From positions 79,146 to 143,145 of the forward strand of contig CAIPHS010000007.1 of NCBI GenBank assembly GCA_903864915.1: DNA of 64,000 nt, given 5' to 3'. The stretch is from an uncultured Candidatus Woesearchaeota archaeon (lineage in GTDB: Archaea > Nanobdellota > Nanobdellia > UBA10117). A program made the translations under genes and the position numbers. Positions within the stretch are counted from its first letter, which is position 1, and the number at the start of each line of letters is the position of its first letter. Shown here one piece after another: positions 1-9,751 of the stretch. The notes beneath the pieces were generated by a model. It worked only from the letters and a program-made list of their open reading frames with translations. It was not told the origin of the DNA and did not search any database.

Positions 1-292
1 CTTCCCTCGTACAAGGGCTGCATAAGTTTGCGCCAAAAGGCCTTTGCACTGTTTTCCCAGTGCGGTTCATATGGCTGATTTTTATTGGCTTGTTCCTTGG
101 AATACCATGAAGATAATTCTTGCAAATGGCACAAAGTGGCTTTCCAGGCATCTTCTTTTCGTAGTGGACAACAGTAATGTTGCCAGGTGTCCTTCTTTGA
201 GTCCTGCGAAGTCCCCGTCTAGACTTAAAGCGAGGTTCTCCCCTCATTACAATTTTTGGTGCTCCGCGCGTGCGGTGCTTTATGTGTACCAT
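1..292 (-). CDS. rpl34e: Ribosomal protein eL34 (L34e), 3' part cut by window edge
   Basis: Reverse translation from ATG at 292: MVHIKHRTRGAPKIVMRGEPRFKSRRGLRRTQRRTPGNITVVHYEKKMPGKPLCAICKNYLHGIPRNKP..., with CxxC motifs typical of eL34. Confidence 0.85.
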   Translation of the reverse strand, partial: MVHIKHRTRGAPKIVMRGEPRFKSRRGLRRTQRRTPGNITVVHYEKKMPGKPLCAICKNYLHGIPRNKPIKISHMNRTGKTVQRPFGANLCSPCTRE

Positions 293-320
293 TTTTTGTT
301 TTCTTTCCTTTAATCTGCCT

Positions 321-767
321 CTAAACGACTTTTAAAGCCTTTCTAAATACGGTCGTAAACACCATTGACAATATGACGTAAGTCCCTACCCAACCAAGCC
401 CTGTCGCCAACTTGCTTAGCGGAAAATGGAATGACAAAGGAATAACAGTCAGGCCATTGTAAACCTTGCCAAGCAATGCAAATATAACCAAGAAAGGAAC
501 GATCGTGAGTATCATTGGCTTGAAGCTCTGTGACATCATCTTTGTGTTCAAAGGCATCAGCTTTCCCTGCAGCTCCGCAATTTTCTGCGGGTTAGTCCTA
601 TTAGCCTTCATTTCATCCTGCAGCTTCTTCATCTCTTCCTTTATGGCCTTCATCAGGGCCTGGTCTGTTGCATATTTGTAAACAAGTGTGCTGAACAAAG
701 CCAGCGCTGCAGAAATGCCAAGTATGGACAGAAACGCATGCTGTTGTAATAATGCAATTATCGCCAT
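321..767 (-). CDS. DUF106/EMC3-like (archaeal YidC-like) membrane protein
   Basis: Three TM segments plus KEEMKKLQDEMKANRTNPQKIAELQGKLMPLNTKMM; position next to secY. Confidence 0.8.
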   Translation of the reverse strand: MAIIALLQQHAFLSILGISAALALFSTLVYKYATDQALMKAIKEEMKKLQDEMKANRTNPQKIAELQGKLMPLNTKMMSQSFKPMILTIVPFLVIFALLGKVYNGLTVIPLSFHFPLSKLATGLGWVGTYVILSMVFTTVFRKALKVV

Positions 768-771
768 AGTA

Positions 772-2160
772 TCACTCGATTATCTTCCTCAAAGCAGGAT
801 GCATTTCAAAAGCGTGCTGCTTTGCAATATCTTCATACATCTTGTACATTATCATGACGGACAGCAATATACCCGTACCTCTGCTCAGCGCGCCGCCCAA
901 GTCTGCAAGCGCAGCCAGCAGGCCGACAACTGCCGCACCCATAACAGTCAGGGCAGGTATGTACCTGTTTAGTATGGATTCCAAAACACGAGGGTCTCGT
1001 CTGAATCCAGGTATCTGCAGGCCCGATGAAAGTATCTGCTTTGCCTGGGATGCTGCATCCATGTTCGCAGTCTTTACCCACAGGATTGAGAATATGATTG
1101 AACCAAATATCATGAAACCAATGTGAACAAGGGCCTGGCCGGCCATCGTCCATGTCGCGCTGCCTGTTATCAATGATGGCACGATGTCTGGCGAGAATAT
1201 CCACTTGACGAATCCTGTGCTTGGAGTGTTGCCTGAAAATGTACCAAGGATTGCATGGCCTGAATTCTGCAACAGCCTTGCCCAAAGCTGTATGTTAGCC
1301 ATCAATGCAGAGATCAATATTACTGGGATATTTGACGTGTAGATGAAACGCAGAGGCCATCGCATTCCGAAGCCTCTTACTCTTCCAAACGACAAAGGTA
1401 TCTCTATTTTCATCGCCTGCACATAAACCGCTATCATGAAGACCAGTATTGTAACAACGATACCAGATATTGCAAGCGTTGCGCCTGTGCTGTCGCTTGT
1501 TGCGAGTGCCTTGAAAAGATAAGGTATCGCACCAATAGGAACATCCGGATTTTGTGGTGATGGTAACGGGTTGAATGCTCTTACAAATATCTGGCTTGCA
1601 ACTCCTGCGACTATAAACAGGCTGATGCCTGAGCCGAATCCCCACTTGGAAACTACCTCATCCATCAAAACTATCAAATAACCGCCGACAAAAAGCTGGG
1701 CAATCAGCGCTGCCTGCATTAGCAAGTACTTAAACGTGCCCGCCAGCGCAGGGTCTGGGGCAAGTCCGCCCATCAGAACATAAACTGCGGATTCGAAGAT
1801 TATGAAGAATATTACTGCTATTTTCTGCATTGCCTGGAATTTTATCTTCCCTTCCTTCTGCGTCAAATCCAGACCGAGTATGCCGGCTCCCACAAGCAAC
1901 TGCATAACTATACTTGCGGTAACAATCGGGCCGATACCCAAGGATATTATCGAGCCAAACGATGCACCCAATATAATTGATAGATACTCAAACTGCTGTA
2001 GCGAATTTTGGCCAAGTCCTATCAAAGGAATATAGGATAATATGAAGAATAAAATTAAGGCCAGACCTGTCCATATAAGTTTCTTCTTGAAAGCCAGCTT
2101 TTGCACTTCAGGCTTCCTGACTTCAGGAAAGGCTTGTGATATTTTTGACCAGTCTACCAT
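772..2160 (-). CDS. secY: Preprotein translocase subunit SecY
   Basis: Multi-TM SecY sequence; likely start MVDWSKISQAFPEVRKPEVQK at 2160 rather than the ORF-track start 2235. Confidence 0.95.
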   Translation of the reverse strand: MVDWSKISQAFPEVRKPEVQKLAFKKKLIWTGLALILFFILSYIPLIGLGQNSLQQFEYLSIILGASFGSIISLGIGPIVTASIVMQLLVGAGILGLDLTQKEGKIKFQAMQKIAVIFFIIFESAVYVLMGGLAPDPALAGTFKYLLMQAALIAQLFVGGYLIVLMDEVVSKWGFGSGISLFIVAGVASQIFVRAFNPLPSPQNPDVPIGAIPYLFKALATSDSTGATLAISGIVVTILVFMIAVYVQAMKIEIPLSFGRVRGFGMRWPLRFIYTSNIPVILISALMANIQLWARLLQNSGHAILGTFSGNTPSTGFVKWIFSPDIVPSLITGSATWTMAGQALVHIGFMIFGSIIFSILWVKTANMDAASQAKQILSSGLQIPGFRRDPRVLESILNRYIPALTVMGAAVVGLLAALADLGGALSRGTGILLSVMIMYKMYEDIAKQHAFEMHPALRKIIE

Positions 2161-2162
2161 AT

Positions 2163-2615
2163 TTATTCTTTTATGGCTACCGAGCCACCAGCTTTCTCTA
2201 TCTTTTGCTTGGCTTTTGTAGAACAACTTGAACAAATAACATTAAGCTTTTTGCTTGGCTTCCCTTCTGAAAGTATCTTGACAAAGCCAAGCTTGGTCAA
2301 ATCAACGGAATAAGCGTCTGCTTTTTTCTCTACGAGCTTATGCTGCTCGAATTCATGGAGTCTTTCTTCAATTTCCCGTATGTTGATAGTTATGATTGGG
2401 ATATTCACAATTCGCGAACGGACAGACATTCCGTGCTTGCCAATAGGCTGGATGCCCTGTGATAGGAAAAAAGTCTCGTGGTGCGCGCCTCTCTTGCCGC
2501 CGCCGCCTCCAGTGTATGCCTTGCTACCTTTGCCCCTGTGTCTTTTACCAAAGCCCCAACCGTGCGTTCGGCTTCCCCTCAGCTTCCTTGACTTCTTCTT
2601 TCGTCTGATTGGCAT
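2163..2615 (-). CDS. rpl15: Ribosomal protein uL15
   Basis: RKKKSRKLRGSRTHGWGFGKRHRGKGSKAYTGGGGGKRG. Confidence 0.95.
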   Translation of the reverse strand: MPIRRKKKSRKLRGSRTHGWGFGKRHRGKGSKAYTGGGGGKRGAHHETFFLSQGIQPIGKHGMSVRSRIVNIPIITINIREIEERLHEFEQHKLVEKKADAYSVDLTKLGFVKILSEGKPSKKLNVICSSCSTKAKQKIEKAGGSVAIKE

Positions 2616-2616
2616 T

Positions 2617-3093
2617 TTAGATCATCCTCTGCAATAGCTTGTTTATTTCTTTTCCCCTGTACCCCAAAGCTCCGCCTTCGGCATATGTCTTCTTAATGCC
2701 AATTCGCTCGAAGCCACCTATTGGAGGGTGAAGCCTGAAGAACTGCTTCATTCCAGGTACATCCTTGAGCTCTGCTTTGAAATTTGCAAAATCATCTGAG
2801 AATTTCTGGAAATCAGTCTTTGCGTTTGCCTTGAGATATTCTTCCGTCACTGGCTTGTTGCCTGCTAGTCTTCCTCTCATTTTCATGAGTTTTAAGAACG
2901 TATCCTTGTCAAGCTCGCCGAATGTGACAAAATCTTTCACTCTTTGCACCATTCCCAACATACATGGTGAGCTTGGGAACACGCCGCAATAATTTTTCTT
3001 GTAAAGCCTCAGCAATTTAAAAGTCTGGCGAACATGGCAGCTAAGCCCGACGTCCCCGCGTACTCTTATCACTGCAATTCTTACTTGTTCCAT
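2617..3093 (-). CDS. rpl30: Ribosomal protein uL30
   Basis: IAVIRVRGDVGLSCHVRQTFKLLRL; cluster context. Confidence 0.93.
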   Translation of the reverse strand: MEQVRIAVIRVRGDVGLSCHVRQTFKLLRLYKKNYCGVFPSSPCMLGMVQRVKDFVTFGELDKDTFLKLMKMRGRLAGNKPVTEEYLKANAKTDFQKFSDDFANFKAELKDVPGMKQFFRLHPPIGGFERIGIKKTYAEGGALGYRGKEINKLLQRMI

Positions 3094-3100
3094 TTTATTA

Positions 3101-3880
3101 TCAGATTGAACCTCGATTCAGCTTGTAGCTCTTGCTGCGCATCTCTGCACCCTTCTTTAATGCTTCGAAAGTTGCAAGTATGAAGTTTCCTCTGTGTCTT
3201 GTCTGTCCCCAGGTTTTTGCCCAGACGTCCTTGTAGCCTGCCGCTTTCAGCAGCTTCTTGATTTCGTTCTCGCAGACAAGGCCGGTTCCCTTAGGAGCGG
3301 GCATTAATCTTACAGCGACAGATCCTGCTTTGCCTTCAATCTTGTAAGGCAATGAATGTGGCTCGCCGCAATTGCATTTCCACGAACCGCAGCCACGGAC
3401 AATTTCAATCATGTTCAGTCTGGCATTCCTCAATGCTTTGTCTCTGGCAGGCATGGATTCTTTCGCCTTGCCCTTGCCAATGCCAACATAGCCATCGTTG
3501 TTGCCAACTATTGCGAGCGCTGCGAAATTTGGTTTGTTGCCCTCAGCGGTTTTTTTCTGCGTCTGCTTTATCAGACGGCGTTTTCCACCACCGAATTTTC
3601 CCCTCGCTTGCCCAATCAGCACAAAGTCACTGAATAGATTAGGAACTAGAGTATCAACTATTACTGCTTCTTTTATCTTGTAACCTTTGTCGAAAATTTC
3701 CTTTAAGCTTGTTATTTGCCCTGTTGCCACCATTCGGCCCAAGTCCGTCTTGTAAGCGAATTTTGGTACTGCGCTCTCTGCCTTGGCAACTTCTTCAGCT
3801 TCAGCCTTCTTCATCTCTCCAGGCTTTACAGCGGAGACAGATTCTTTCGGTTTGTCATATAATTTTTTTTGTTGCGCCAT
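3101..3880 (-). CDS. rps5: Ribosomal protein uS5
   Basis: GNNDGYVGIGKGKAKE...; cluster context. Confidence 0.95.
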   Translation of the reverse strand: MAQQKKLYDKPKESVSAVKPGEMKKAEAEEVAKAESAVPKFAYKTDLGRMVATGQITSLKEIFDKGYKIKEAVIVDTLVPNLFSDFVLIGQARGKFGGGKRRLIKQTQKKTAEGNKPNFAALAIVGNNDGYVGIGKGKAKESMPARDKALRNARLNMIEIVRGCGSWKCNCGEPHSLPYKIEGKAGSVAVRLMPAPKGTGLVCENEIKKLLKAAGYKDVWAKTWGQTRHRGNFILATFEALKKGAEMRSKSYKLNRGSI

Positions 3881-3881
3881 T

Positions 3882-4385
3882 TTACTTCAGTATTTTGGCT
3901 TTTACAGCCTCGAAATCTTTTGGAATATCTTTCTTGAGATGTGCAAGGATATGTTTTCCCGCAATCCTGTCTGCCTGTATCATGCTTGCATCAAACTGAA
4001 CTTTCAGACCCCCATCAATCGCGCCTTTTACTGCTGCAAAGACTTTTGCCCCTTTTGCCGCATTATGCAGGCCAATGTCTGCAATCGCTACTTGCGCCTT
4101 GCCTTTTGCCAATTTCCCAGCAAGCAATCCTACCAAATAAGCTGCCGGAGTGTTCTTGTAGCTGTGATTCCAGCCAAACCCCTTCAGCTTTGCAGAATTG
4201 ACGGTAAGCAAAGTTTTGTCGCCTGCGACATCATAACTTGTGATTTGCACAGTAACAAACTTGTTTGATTTTCTCACGATAAGGCGAGGCATTCCTGATT
4301 GCAGGAGCTTCACTCTCTTTTGATAATTCGTTTTACCTTCGCGTCTTCTTCTGAACCTAACTGCATATCTTGGTCCACTAGCCAT
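3882..4385 (-). CDS. rpl18: Ribosomal protein uL18
   Basis: GPRYAVRFRRRREGKTNYQKRVKLLQSGMPRLIVRKSNK. Confidence 0.95.
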   Translation of the reverse strand: MASGPRYAVRFRRRREGKTNYQKRVKLLQSGMPRLIVRKSNKFVTVQITSYDVAGDKTLLTVNSAKLKGFGWNHSYKNTPAAYLVGLLAGKLAKGKAQVAIADIGLHNAAKGAKVFAAVKGAIDGGLKVQFDASMIQADRIAGKHILAHLKKDIPKDFEAVKAKILK

Positions 4386-4728
4386 TTATTACATCTCCAT
4401 AAATAGCAAAATATTCAATCCGCATGCTCTCTAATGTTTTTGAAGTTATTTCTTTGTCAAAAGTTGCCTCTTTCAAAGCAGTGCTTAAAATGTGATAAGC
4501 AACTGCAGGCGCTACATCTTTAACCGCAAAATGACTTTCAACTTTAAGTGCAAACTCTATTTCGTCTTCGTTACTGTGCTGATACACATTAATTACGCTG
4601 TCCATCCATTCTTCAAGGTCTACGCTGCCGTTTTTTATACGATCTACCAAAGTCGGAGCTTTACTCAGCAACTTATCTATCTCTGCCTTGTATTCCACAT
4701 ATTCTCTATCTGCTGGTTGGACGCTCAT
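4378..4728 (-). CDS. Uncharacterised 116-aa acidic helical protein inserted between eL19 and uL18
   Basis: Complete ORF overlapping both neighbours by a few bases (translational coupling); no family recognised. Confidence 0.75.
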   Translation of the reverse strand: MSVQPADREYVEYKAEIDKLLSKAPTLVDRIKNGSVDLEEWMDSVINVYQHSNEDEIEFALKVESHFAVKDVAPAVAYHILSTALKEATFDKEITSKTLESMRIEYFAIYGDVING

Positions 4729-5183
4729 TTCTTGGCTCCTATGAACAAATTATTCTGCTTGATGTAAAACAGCATGTGGCCCTTGTCCCTGAAGAAATTG
4801 CCTTTTGCCTTTCTGTAAATATCATTGTAAACCTGCTGCGTCACCTGGTCTGTGGATTTCAGATGTTTCAGAGCAGCGCGCATCAGCCTAATCTTCCTTA
4901 TCCAGACCAGCTTGTGAGGCATACGTGCGGACTTTCCACCCTTCCTGCCTCCAGGCCCTCTTTGTCTGCCTCTTTTCTTCTGAGCATTCCTTGTTTTTGC
5001 TCGTATGCGTGAAGGTGACCTTGTCGGAAGTATCCTTATTGCGCCACTTTTAATCAGCGTTCGGATGTCTGCCTTTGTTATGGCATCCTTTATTTCGCCA
5101 ACCCTTTCTGGAACCAGGATTATTCTTTCTGTCCCAGCGTGTGCGACCTTTGCTGCCAGTCTTTTTTGGTTAGATATGTTCAT
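4725..5183 (-). CDS. rpl19e: Ribosomal protein eL19
   Basis: NQKRLAAKVAHAGTERIILVPERVGEIKDAITKADIRTLI. Confidence 0.95.
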   Translation of the reverse strand: MNISNQKRLAAKVAHAGTERIILVPERVGEIKDAITKADIRTLIKSGAIRILPTRSPSRIRAKTRNAQKKRGRQRGPGGRKGGKSARMPHKLVWIRKIRLMRAALKHLKSTDQVTQQVYNDIYRKAKGNFFRDKGHMLFYIKQNNLFIGAKK

Positions 5184-5734
5184 TTTGCCTTTTCCTGCTT
5201 CTTGGCTTCAGGTTTCGTTTGAGTTTTAGGTTTTGCTTCCACTTTTGGTTCTGGCTTCTTTTCTGCCGCTTTTATTTCAGATTTCTGCTTCGCTGTCAAA
5301 GATTTCATCTCTTTCTTTGCTTTCATCTTTAATTCAAGGTTCGTTACGAACTTTTCAGCATTGATATTCACGAATGTGAGTTTCTTCTGCACGGCTGCCT
5401 TCAGAATTTCATACCTTTTCTTGTCGCCAATCTTGCCGCTCAGTATTCCAACCTCTGTTTTCGGGTTGAATTTTTCCAGATCTGACAAGTTCTCAACATA
5501 GAAGAACATTGCACCGCTCTTGTGCAGTCCCCGGACTTCTGCAGGGTTCCTGTAACCTACCAAAACTACCTTCCTATGCCCGTGAATGCGCATTCGCATC
5601 TTGCTATGGTATCCTTTTGGTGCGCGCCAGAAATCATCCTGCACTTTTTTTCTGAAGTGATAGTTCTGCCTGAGGAACTTCGGTCTACGCTTGTTCATTT
5701 CCTTCCTCTGCTCCAATAATCTTGTTTCAGCCAT
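5180..5734 (-). CDS. rpl32e: Ribosomal protein eL32 with Lys/Pro/Glu-rich C-terminal tail
   Basis: RRPKFLRQNYHFRKKVQDDFWRAPKGYHSKMRMRIHGHRKVVLVGYRNPAEVRGLH. Confidence 0.93.
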   Translation of the reverse strand: MAETRLLEQRKEMNKRRPKFLRQNYHFRKKVQDDFWRAPKGYHSKMRMRIHGHRKVVLVGYRNPAEVRGLHKSGAMFFYVENLSDLEKFNPKTEVGILSGKIGDKKRYEILKAAVQKKLTFVNINAEKFVTNLELKMKAKKEMKSLTAKQKSEIKAAEKKPEPKVEAKPKTQTKPEAKKQEKAK

Positions 5735-5735
5735 T

Positions 5736-6305
5736 TTACTTTGGTTTTTGGATTATGTAAATTCCATCCTGAAAGACACGCCTGTCCCTGTTGGTTATTC
5801 TTGTGCTTCGTTCTATCAGCGAGGCTATTTTGCCGGCCAGCTCAAGGTCTGCAGACTCAATATCTACAAACTCGCCATGTATGGAAACTTTTGCGCCAGC
5901 AGGCAACTTTACTTTCCGGGCCTTCTTCTCGCCAAGGAAATTCTGGACTAAAAATTCAGAACCGACAACGGAAACAGTTACTGGAAAATGTGTAAAAACG
6001 ACTTTGAGCTTGAAGATAAACGGCTTTTGCGCGCCCGCAAGCATGTTTTTAATATGAGAATTGAAGGTGCCCGCAATCATCCTTGAATCGGCAGACTTGC
6101 CTTTCGCTTTTACGTGAACTTTGTTCCCATCCAAATGAATATCTACGTTCTTTGATGGGAAAGGTCGCTCTGTCTGTCCAGCAGGACCTTTTACAATTAT
6201 GTTGCCTTTCTCCAAATGAAACTGTACTCCGGTAGGTATGTCAATTAAATAAATCCTTTCCTTAACAGGCGTTGCTGGTTTAGTAGACATATGCCAGAAT
6301 AACAC
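5736..6305 (-). CDS. rpl6: Ribosomal protein uL6
   Basis: uL6 pattern with GPAGQTERPFPSKNVDIHLDGNKVHV...; ITNRDRRVFQDGIYIIQK C-terminus. Confidence 0.95.
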   Translation of the reverse strand: MLFWHMSTKPATPVKERIYLIDIPTGVQFHLEKGNIIVKGPAGQTERPFPSKNVDIHLDGNKVHVKAKGKSADSRMIAGTFNSHIKNMLAGAQKPFIFKLKVVFTHFPVTVSVVGSEFLVQNFLGEKKARKVKLPAGAKVSIHGEFVDIESADLELAGKIASLIERSTRITNRDRRVFQDGIYIIQKPK

Positions 6306-6669
6306 CCCCGCGATTGGTTTCTTTTGCGTCCAAGTGCGTCATTATGCCTTTGGAGGTTGATACTATGAGCCTGCCAAAATCCTTTGCTGGAAGATACCTC
6401 TTTTCAAACCGCTCAAATTCACCTAACGTTGCAGAAAATCTCGGCTTTACTACGCCGATATTGTTAATCAGATTGCTTAGCTTGACTTTTGCCTGTCCGC
6501 CTCGCTTGTCATCTAAAACTTCGAAAGCCTCAATATAGCCTTCCTTTTTAAGAACTTCAAAAACTTTCACAACTACTTTAGAAATAGGTCTAACTATGAC
6601 TTCCTTCTGACCTTTGTCCTTTACGTTCTTCAACGCGTTCAGCGCGTCTGCCAACACATCATGTCTCAT
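6280..6669 (-). CDS. rps8: Ribosomal protein uS8
   Basis: MRHDVLADALNALKNVKDKGQKEVIVRPISKVVVKVFEVLKKEGYI; GIMTHLDAKETNRGGVILAYVY. Confidence 0.95.
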   Translation of the reverse strand: MRHDVLADALNALKNVKDKGQKEVIVRPISKVVVKVFEVLKKEGYIEAFEVLDDKRGGQAKVKLSNLINNIGVVKPRFSATLGEFERFEKRYLPAKDFGRLIVSTSKGIMTHLDAKETNRGGVILAYVY

Positions 6670-6686
6670 GTTTTTCCATCGTTGCG

Positions 6687-6905
6687 TTAACGCAACTTCT
6701 TAAACCCAAGTTCCTTGGCGACTTCCCTGAAGCAGCGGCCGCAAACATTCAAATTATATTTCGCTATGTGTCTGCGCGTCCCACCGCATCTTATGCAGAT
6801 GGTCAGTCTTTGCCCGTATTTTCGAGGTTTAGGAACGTTATGTTTAAGGAAGCGTTGGCGCTTTGTTTTACCAACAATGATCTTGTCTTGGACAGGTCGT
6901 TTCAT
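6687..6905 (-). CDS. rps14: Ribosomal protein uS14 (zinc type)
   Basis: CIRCGGTRRHIAKYNLNVCGRCFREVAKELGFKK. Confidence 0.93.
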   Translation of the reverse strand: MKRPVQDKIIVGKTKRQRFLKHNVPKPRKYGQRLTICIRCGGTRRHIAKYNLNVCGRCFREVAKELGFKKLR

Positions 6906-6906
6906 T

Positions 6907-7428
6907 TTACTCTTTTTCCCTTTCTTTTACACCAAATTTGGCCTGCGCCCATGCGAAGGCTTCATCACCTGTGATTATGTGTGAGGAGCCGATTTTAGCC
7001 TTTTTAATCTTTCTCCTTGCCACCCTGAAGCCCCTTCTCTTCAAGGAAACAATTACATCAAGGCCAATAATACCTATCTTCGGATCGTATTTTACTTCGG
7101 GAATATCTACGTATTCCTTGATTCCGAATGAAAAACCATTAACAGTAAATGACTTTCGAGGTAATGCAAAATCGACTGCAGTCAGCAGCCTTCTCAAGAG
7201 TTCTATAGTTTCTTTGCCTCTCATCTTTACCCTAGCACCTATTGGCAGGCCAGGCCTGATTTTCCACGTTGGGATTCTCTTCTTGGCGAGTGATTTGATT
7301 ACCTTTTTGCCAGAAATCTTGCTTAGAAGTAAGATTGCTTTTTCTGTGCCTTCCGCCTCGGTGCCTGAACCAATATTCAGAGTGACAGAATCCACTAAAA
7401 CCTCCCGCATCTTGTTTTCGGTAGTCAT
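6907..7428 (-). CDS. rpl5: Ribosomal protein uL5
   Basis: uL5 motifs; RIPTWKIRPGLPIGARVKMRGKETIELLRRLL. Confidence 0.95.
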   Translation of the reverse strand: MTTENKMREVLVDSVTLNIGSGTEAEGTEKAILLLSKISGKKVIKSLAKKRIPTWKIRPGLPIGARVKMRGKETIELLRRLLTAVDFALPRKSFTVNGFSFGIKEYVDIPEVKYDPKIGIIGLDVIVSLKRRGFRVARRKIKKAKIGSSHIITGDEAFAWAQAKFGVKEREKE

Positions 7429-8153
7429 AGTAATTTGATTTCAGGTTTGCCTTTCCCCACTATAAAAATCTCCTTGACTGGAATCTTGAGCTTCTTGTCC
7501 TCAGAATCTGCAAGCACGAACTTTTTCTTTCGTAGGACTCCTTCCTCTTCAAAATTCTTTATCTCAACAACAGAACCTGCATGCTCGCCACCAGCGACAT
7601 AAGCCACGCAGCCTTTCTCCAGCTTGATATGCTTTGATGGCTTGTTTGTTTTAGTATCAAAGAAAATTGCGTCGCCGACTTTGTAAGAGTCGCTTTCCGC
7701 TATGAACATCCAGCCATTTGACAGATGTATCTGCTGCTTGCCGCCCTTTATTGTAGTTTTGCTGGCAATTTTTGTAACAATTATGTGTGCTTCTGAAGCA
7801 GGTATCTCAACAAGTTGCAACTGCCCTTTTGAGTTTATCAGCATCCTGTAAGTCTTGTTGTATTTCTGTATCTGGAGTGTATCAAAAAGCCCGACTGGGA
7901 ATCTAACTTCTTTTCTTACTTTGCTATTAACAAGGACAAAACCTTGCTGCAAAACCCTCTTGACTTCGTCTTTGTTTTTTGCAAGTTTCAAAATATCCGT
8001 AAGGCAAACCTGCAAAGGCATGGAAAACATTAAGCTGTGAGTGCCTGGAACTGGCTTGGCTACCCATTTTGACCTTTTCCTTTCTATCGGCCACGTCTTC
8101 GGGGCTGCCAATCTTGACAAGTGTTTTTGTTTTGACATTTTACTTCCTCTCAA
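7425..8153 (-). CDS. rps4e: Ribosomal protein eS4
   Basis: KHLSRLAAPKTWPIERKRSKWVAKPVPGTHSLMFSMPL. Confidence 0.95.
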   Translation of the reverse strand: MRGSKMSKQKHLSRLAAPKTWPIERKRSKWVAKPVPGTHSLMFSMPLQVCLTDILKLAKNKDEVKRVLQQGFVLVNSKVRKEVRFPVGLFDTLQIQKYNKTYRMLINSKGQLQLVEIPASEAHIIVTKIASKTTIKGGKQQIHLSNGWMFIAESDSYKVGDAIFFDTKTNKPSKHIKLEKGCVAYVAGGEHAGSVVEIKNFEEEGVLRKKKFVLADSEDKKLKIPVKEIFIVGKGKPEIKLL

Positions 8154-8520
8154 TAGCCATTATCCTTCTCTTGTCATCAAGGTTCAAGCTGACAATCTGC
8201 AATTTTGAAGGGTGAATAGGTCTTGGGATTTTTGGCGCGCCTTCCTTCTTCTGCACCTCTGCGCCCTTTACGAAAACCCTATACCGCATCAGTTCAACTC
8301 TTTCAACATCACCAATTATTCCCCTGAATTTGCCAGCCATTATCTTGACCTTGTCGCCTTTCCTTACAGGCAATGAGCGTTTCTTGTATTTCAATCGCAA
8401 TTCCTTTGTAAGATGGGAAGAAACAAGTTTGTGTCTTATGTGCAACGGCGCATTTGCCTTGAACTTTCTCTGCTTCTTTGGTGATTTTGATGATTTCCAG
8501 GACATGCTAAAGTGTTTCAT
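8140..8520 (-). CDS. rpl24: Ribosomal protein uL24
   Basis: KOW region VRKGDKVKIMAGKFRGIIGDVERVEL. Confidence 0.95.
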   Translation of the reverse strand: MKHFSMSWKSSKSPKKQRKFKANAPLHIRHKLVSSHLTKELRLKYKKRSLPVRKGDKVKIMAGKFRGIIGDVERVELMRYRVFVKGAEVQKKEGAPKIPRPIHPSKLQIVSLNLDDKRRIMAIERK

Positions 8521-8921
8521 AGAACAATAGTTGCCTGCTTGGCGACATTAGGCCAGCGGATGGCAACCTCCTTTGCGATTGGTCCCTTGATTAGTGTGCC
8601 TTTCGGCATTCCCAGCCTTACGTCCTTCAAAACGACTGCAGCATTATCCTCAAAACGGACTTTGATGCCTTCGGGCCTGGAAAATTCCTTCTTCTGCCGC
8701 ACAATAACAGCCTGCACAACCTTGTGCCTCATTTCCGGGTCGCCAACTTTAACTGCGCCCGTAACAAGGTCAGCTACGCCTGCTGCCATTAGCTTCTTGG
8801 TTCTTGTCTTGTACCCTTTGACTGTGATTATCTGCAGGACTTTTGCGCCGCTATTGTCAACTACATTCACTCGTGCGCCAATCGGCAGCGATTTGCAGAC
8901 TTTTGATTTTATTGCTTTCAT
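8517..8921 (-). CDS. rpl14: Ribosomal protein uL14
   Basis: [46 protein letters not shown]. Confidence 0.95.
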   Translation of the reverse strand: MKAIKSKVCKSLPIGARVNVVDNSGAKVLQIITVKGYKTRTKKLMAAGVADLVTGAVKVGDPEMRHKVVQAVIVRQKKEFSRPEGIKVRFEDNAAVVLKDVRLGMPKGTLIKGPIAKEVAIRWPNVAKQATIVL

Positions 8922-9241
8922 TTCTTTTCCCCTGCTAATTTTTCATATACAACAAAGCTTATGCTTTTGGAAAGCGGCCTGCATTCTGCAATTTTTACCT
9001 TGTCTCCAGTCTTTATAGTCATGCAGGAAGGAACGTGAGCGAGAATTTTTGTCCATCTTTTTTCATATCTTTGGTATTTTGGGTAATATTTCAAGAAAGT
9101 CCACTCGACTTTGACTGCTTTTTGCATCCTGTCACTAAGCACTTTTCCGGTGAAGACCTGCCCTCTGGCCTTGAGGCTGCCGTGGTGCGGACAATTGACG
9201 TCCGTGCATGCAACTGCCTTGTCTTCTTTTTGGGATTCCAT
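8918..9241 (-). CDS. rps17: Ribosomal protein uS17
   Basis: [47 protein letters not shown]. Confidence 0.93.
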   Translation of the reverse strand: MESQKEDKAVACTDVNCPHHGSLKARGQVFTGKVLSDRMQKAVKVEWTFLKYYPKYQRYEKRWTKILAHVPSCMTIKTGDKVKIAECRPLSKSISFVVYEKLAGEKK

Positions 9242-9298
9242 TGTATAAAATGAGCCTCCGAATTAGGTTTTATAAACATATCGCATCTCCCCTATTAC

Positions 9299-9712
9299 AT
9301 GAAAATAGTGAGCGCATGCCTCGCTGGAATTAACTGTAACTATGAAGGAACTTCTAAGCCCAATAGCTATGTTACTGAACTTGTAAAAACGGGGCAAGCC
9401 ATACCAGTCTGCCCCGAGCAATTAGGCGGATTGCCAACCCCAAGAACGCCTGCAGAACGGTTAGACGATAAGGTTATTACCAAAGATGGAAGGGATGTTA
9501 CTGAAGCTTTCAAAAGAGGTGCGCAGGAAGTCCTTAACCTTGCGCAATTAATTAATTGTGATGAAGCAATTTTAAAGGCGCGTTCGCCTTCCTGCGGATG
9601 CGGCGAGATTTATGATGGCAGTTTTTCAGGCAAATTAGTAAAAGGCTATGGTGTTTTAGCAGAACTTCTCATGCAGAATGGAATAAAAGTAAAAACAGAA
9701 CTTGAACTTTAA
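9299..9712 (+). CDS. DUF523 / TudS-like thiouracil desulfidase family protein
   Basis: VSACLAGINCNYEGTSK; CPEQLGGLPTPRTPAE; ARSPSCG: conserved cysteines of DUF523. Confidence 0.85.
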   Translation: MKIVSACLAGINCNYEGTSKPNSYVTELVKTGQAIPVCPEQLGGLPTPRTPAERLDDKVITKDGRDVTEAFKRGAQEVLNLAQLINCDEAILKARSPSCGCGEIYDGSFSGKLVKGYGVLAELLMQNGIKVKTELEL

Positions 9713-9751
9713 TACCACCACCTTTAAAAAAATAACAGCTTTTAAATTACC

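Noticed and set aside
833-1285. ORFs antisense or out of frame to secY (833..1285, 1295..1645, 842..1126, 1802..2035)
   Set aside because: They overlap a clear SecY frame and have no recognisable family.
5180-5300. eL32 C-terminal Lys/Pro/Glu tail considered as a novel domain
   Set aside because: Low-complexity charged tail; such extensions are common in r-proteins.
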